Source of the DNA: CAZTZL01 sp964537715 | GTDB lineage: Bacteria; Zhuqueibacterota; QNDG01; DSAB01 | Assembly: GCA_964537715.1 (NCBI GenBank) | Contig: CAZIAH010000142.1 | Span: 1 to 8,738 of the forward strand | Direction of reading: 5' to 3' | Length of the DNA: 8,738 bases | Part shown: one piece after another, positions 6,177 to 8,738 of the stretch | Layout: each line of letters starts with the position of its first letter | How positions within the stretch are numbered: the stretch's first letter is position 1 | Program-made: the position numbers and the translations under genes | Notes under the pieces: model-generated | What the model was told of the DNA's origin: nothing | What the model saw: only the letters and a program-made list of their open reading frames with translations | Database searches by the model: none

Positions 6177-6254
6177 GCTTCGTCATTTGGAATTTTAAAA
6201 AATATCACTCATTTCGGTTTTTGCATAAGTTAGTTTAGTAATGAAAGATAAAAA

Positions 6255-8738
6255 TTATAATGAATCCGCCACTTCGATGGGATAGGGACATTCCACATTC
6301 ACTTTGAATTCCCAACCTCCCCATCCCTGTGAAATCTTGACCAAAAGCACATTGATTCCCTGTTTCAATCTTGTCCTGACCTGATCCGGTTCGTGAGTGA
6401 TCCCCCGGAAAACATTATGGGAAAACTTTTTTTCGCCATTCATCCAGACCTCGATACCGTCATCCGAATTGAAATTAAGAAGGATTTCCTGATCCTGGTC
6501 TGATTTGAGAAAAGTGACACCGTATGCGAGCGCGTAATCCACATCGAAATGCTTTTTGATATCGATAATGTGTTCCGCATTGCATTCGGCTTTGACCCAT
6601 TTGACTTCGGCCCCATCCTTTCCCGAATACGTTTGGCCGAGATCGATCTGTCCTTCTTCCGGAGGATAGCGATATTCCGAAAGATGAACCGTCGTATCGT
6701 AATCGAACGGGCCGGCCAAATACCAGTCGCAGATATTGGACAGCTTCTCGTCCATGAGCTCCGAAAGGGTGTACGTTTCTCCTGCCGTCTCAAAATTCAA
6801 ACAGACTTTTCTTTGAGAACGCACACCCAAGACTTCTTCGAGAGGCTGTTCGAAAACGATTCGCCGATTGCCGCCATTGGCAATGCGGTATTTCGATTCG
6901 GAGAGAATTCGCTCTTTCATACCGATCTGATCCCGGATCGAAACATCGAACTCATCTTCGGCCCGGGAATACAAATCTTTGACGATCATGATTTCGTTTG
7001 GTTCGATCCGGTACAGAGAAACCCCGTTCAAAAAAGATACCAGCCCCTCGAATTCCTTTTGCGAATAAGATTCCCCGGCTTTTTTGAGAATTTTGGCAGG
7101 GGACAGAGTCGGATCGATCCCCTGGAGCAATTCGCCCAATCGTCTTTTTTCGGCGATTTTCTGCGTCTCACTGTAATCGATTTCTTCGGCAGTTATACTG
7201 ACTTTAATAGAGTTGTGGATCGATTGTTCTGGCACGCAAATCCTGTTCATCCAATGGATTTCATCATATTCTGTCTGAACCGGTTTGCCATTGAGAATTG
7301 CCGTTTCGACCTTTTTCGTACACGGAAATTCGATTACATATGATCGTGCTTTGACCTGTTCTTGATATTCTCCCTGAACCGGGTCAATCCGGACAGTTTG
7401 TTGATTGCCTTTTCGATGGTATCGGATTCGTGTCAAAGCGAATTTCCCATCCAGATACCCTTTTGAAATCCCGTCATCTTCATAGAGGACAAACTCACTT
7501 TTTTGATTCTCCTCGCCCGGATAAGTCCGCACAATGAATGTCTTCAACGGCTCAATCGCCATACGCTGCGTGCAAGGCTGCATAGGCACCGGCACGCCGC
7601 CGCGCACAAACAGGGGAAATTCATCAATGTCCGCCCAGGCGATGGCCAACTGTTTCTTTCCGATGATCCGCTCATTGGAAAACCATTGATACCAGACGCC
7701 TTCGGGAAACCAGACGCGCTGAGAAGCGACTTTTTTCGGACCGGAACCCGGCTTCACGACCGGTGCAACGAGAAAGGCATCCCCGAAAAAATACTGCTGG
7801 GAATTTTCGAAAGCCGATTTTTCTTCGGGAGTATCGATGTACATCGGCCGGGTGAGTGGAATAGACTCTTCACAAGAGCGACGGACACTGGAATAAATAT
7901 AGGGAAAGAGCTGTGATCTCAGATGAAACGCGATCCGCTGTGCGTCGGTGTAGATGGGATCGACCAGCCAGGGGCGTTTGTCCATATCCTTGTTCCGGGT
8001 CGAATGAAGACGCAGAGCCGCTGTCATCGCCCCAAACTGGACCCATCGCGTATTGGTTTCGGGCCGCATGCCTCCCATATGTCCGCCGATATCGTGCGAC
8101 CAGAAAAAACATCCGCAGTTGCCCGCCGTAGAAGTAAACGGAACTTCGAACTCGAGCATCGGCCAGATCGAAGCGGCATCGCCGGAAAAATGAATCGGAT
8201 ATTTGTGGTCTCCCCATCCTCCCCACCGGCTGAATGAAATACCGCGCTTGTCTCCCCTTGCCGCGTAGTGAAAGTAATACCGGTTGAGCCAGGGCAGATT
8301 CCTCAAATCCGCCATGCCGATGGTTTTGTCGAACTGCTGCCAGTCGAGCCACCAGAAATCCACACCGGATTTTTCCAAAGGCGCATGCGTATATTTAAAC
8401 AGAAGATCGAGATATTTTTGATTCGAGGCATCGTACGGCAATGTCGGAGAACCCGCGGTATCCGCACCCATCGCTTTCATAAACGGTACATACATATCCT
8501 CGTGCGGACCGATCCCGTCGGCCGGGTGCACGTTGAGTGTGACATGGAGTCCCTGCTGATGAAACCAGGAAAGCAGGTCTTCGGCATCGGGCAGAAGCTC
8601 CCGGTTCCACGACCAGCCGGTCCATCCCTCCCGGTGCCAGTCCATGTCGAGCACCATGATATCGAGAGGGAAATCGTTTTCCCGATATTCTCGTACGATC
8701 TGTCTGTAATCGTCAGATGTGTACGGCCAGTACCTGGA
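6255..8738 (-). CDS. Glycoside hydrolase family 31 protein, 5' end missing
   Basis: 827 residues are visible and the reading frame is still open at the right edge, so the N-terminal domain and any signal peptide lie outside. The catalytic barrel runs through PLDIMVLDMDWH (24-35), LNVHPADG (68-75), FWWLDWQQ with predicted nucleophile Asp132 (128-135), RWGGWGDHKYPIHFSGD with predicted acid/base Asp187 (171-187) and FFWSHDIGGHMGG (211-223). FPLFVRGG (374-381) and the DUF5110-like FVLYEDDG (416-423) mark the C-terminal beta domains that are usual for GH31. About 300 further residues follow: a stretch without recognised motif (527-667), then a domain starting WYLAGPFD (672-679), with NSDDGIEVWMNG (757-768) and GWGGWEFKV (805-813), resembling sandwich domains found on FCB-group hydrolases. 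GH31 enzymes act on alpha-glucosides, alpha-xylosides and some alpha-galactosides; the substrate here is not determined. It lies upstream of the GH5 gene on the same strand. Confidence 0.93.
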   Translation of the reverse strand, partial: SRYWPYTSDDYRQIVREYRENDFPLDIMVLDMDWHREGWTGWSWNRELLPDAEDLLSWFHQQGLHVTLNVHPADGIGPHEDMYVPFMKAMGADTAGSPTLPYDASNQKYLDLLFKYTHAPLEKSGVDFWWLDWQQFDKTIGMADLRNLPWLNRYYFHYAARGDKRGISFSRWGGWGDHKYPIHFSGDAASIWPMLEFEVPFTSTAGNCGCFFWSHDIGGHMGGMRPETNTRWVQFGAMTAALRLHSTRNKDMDKRPWLVDPIYTDAQRIAFHLRSQLFPYIYSSVRRSCEESIPLTRPMYIDTPEEKSAFENSQQYFFGDAFLVAPVVKPGSGPKKVASQRVWFPEGVWYQWFSNERIIGKKQLAIAWADIDEFPLFVRGGVPVPMQPCTQRMAIEPLKTFIVRTYPGEENQKSEFVLYEDDGISKGYLDGKFALTRIRYHRKGNQQTVRIDPVQGEYQEQVKARSYVIEFPCTKKVETAILNGKPVQTEYDEIHWMNRICVPEQSIHNSIKVSITAEEIDYSETQKIAEKRRLGELLQGIDPTLSPAKILKKAGESYSQKEFEGLVSFLNGVSLYRIEPNEIMIVKDLYSRAEDEFDVSIRDQIGMKERILSESKYRIANGGNRRIVFEQPLEEVLGVRSQRKVCLNFETAGETYTLSELMDEKLSNICDWYLAGPFDYDTTVHLSEYRYPPEEGQIDLGQTYSGKDGAEVKWVKAECNAEHIIDIKKHFDVDYALAYGVTFLKSDQDQEILLNFNSDDGIEVWMNGEKKFSHNVFRGITHEPDQVRTRLKQGINVLLVKISQGWGGWEFKVNVECPYPIEVADSL

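Larger units (their letters stand above)
5855..6254. other. Intergenic region between GH31 and GH5 genes
   Basis: This is a 400-bp spacer. From right to left (the direction of transcription) it holds an AT-rich stretch after the GH31 stop, a GC-rich palindromic block (6114-6176), a 101-bp segment with perfect 12-bp terminal inverted repeats (5951-6051), and the AT-rich leader of the GH5 gene. The GH5 promoter probably lies in 5870-5950, but I could not pick one convincingly. An open frame at 5875-6090 (plus) runs through the inverted repeats and resembles no protein I know. No intrinsic terminator is evident after GH31. Confidence 0.7.

Noticed and set aside
6190..6254. Intrinsic terminator after the GH31 stop
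   Set aside because: A T-run exists on the minus strand near 6196-6203, but no stable GC stem precedes it.

Overview
The window looks like part of a chromosome from an uncultured or little-studied member of the Fibrobacteres-Chlorobi-Bacteroidetes (FCB) assemblage, for example Calditrichota/KSB1, Ignavibacteria or a related candidate phylum. The main clue is the C-terminal tail of the secreted glycoside hydrolase at 4517-5854. It carries an NFPNPFNP opening and a PSGVY...KMILVK ending, the form of type IX secretion/gliding-type sorting domain common in those lineages. Coding DNA has moderate GC, while the long intergenic regions are very AT-rich (79% A+T counted over 2101-2460). The phylum is an inference.

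Layout from left to right. At 1-1984 on the minus strand is a nitrogen-assimilation block: tRNA-Asn(GTT), then glnA (type I glutamine synthetase), then the first 141 codons of gltB (glutamate synthase large subunit, cut by the window edge). The glnA stop and gltB start overlap (TGATG), so the GS-GOGAT pair is very probably one transcript. At 1985-2464 is an AT-rich intergenic region with three exact copies and one near copy of the palindrome ACAATATTGT, set in two pairs, each 30 bp apart. This is a candidate operator array. At 2465-3499 (plus) is a Gfo/Idh/MocA-family NAD(P)-dependent sugar-type oxidoreductase, convergent with the next gene, with stop codons only 3 nt apart.

At 3503-8738 on the minus strand, read in transcription order, is a carbohydrate block. 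It starts with a large glycoside hydrolase family 31 enzyme (5' end outside the window) that has an extra C-terminal beta-sandwich-like domain. A 400-bp intergenic region follows, with two repeat-like structures: a 101-bp segment bounded by perfect 12-bp inverted repeats, and a GC-rich palindromic block. Next come a secreted GH5 enzyme resembling subfamily 8 beta-mannanases with a sorting tail, and a signal-peptide protein resembling the uncharacterised DUF6599 family.

Taken together, the right half suggests extracellular or periplasmic breakdown of a plant-type or exopolysaccharide glycan: GH5 endo-cleavage and GH31 removal of alpha-linked sugars. The oxidoreductase may act on a released sugar, although it is transcribed separately. 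The left half is core nitrogen metabolism. I saw no CRISPR array, phage gene, intact transposase or defence system. The least explained signals are the ACAATATTGT array, the two repeat structures at 5951-6176, and the DUF6599-like protein paired with the mannanase-like gene.
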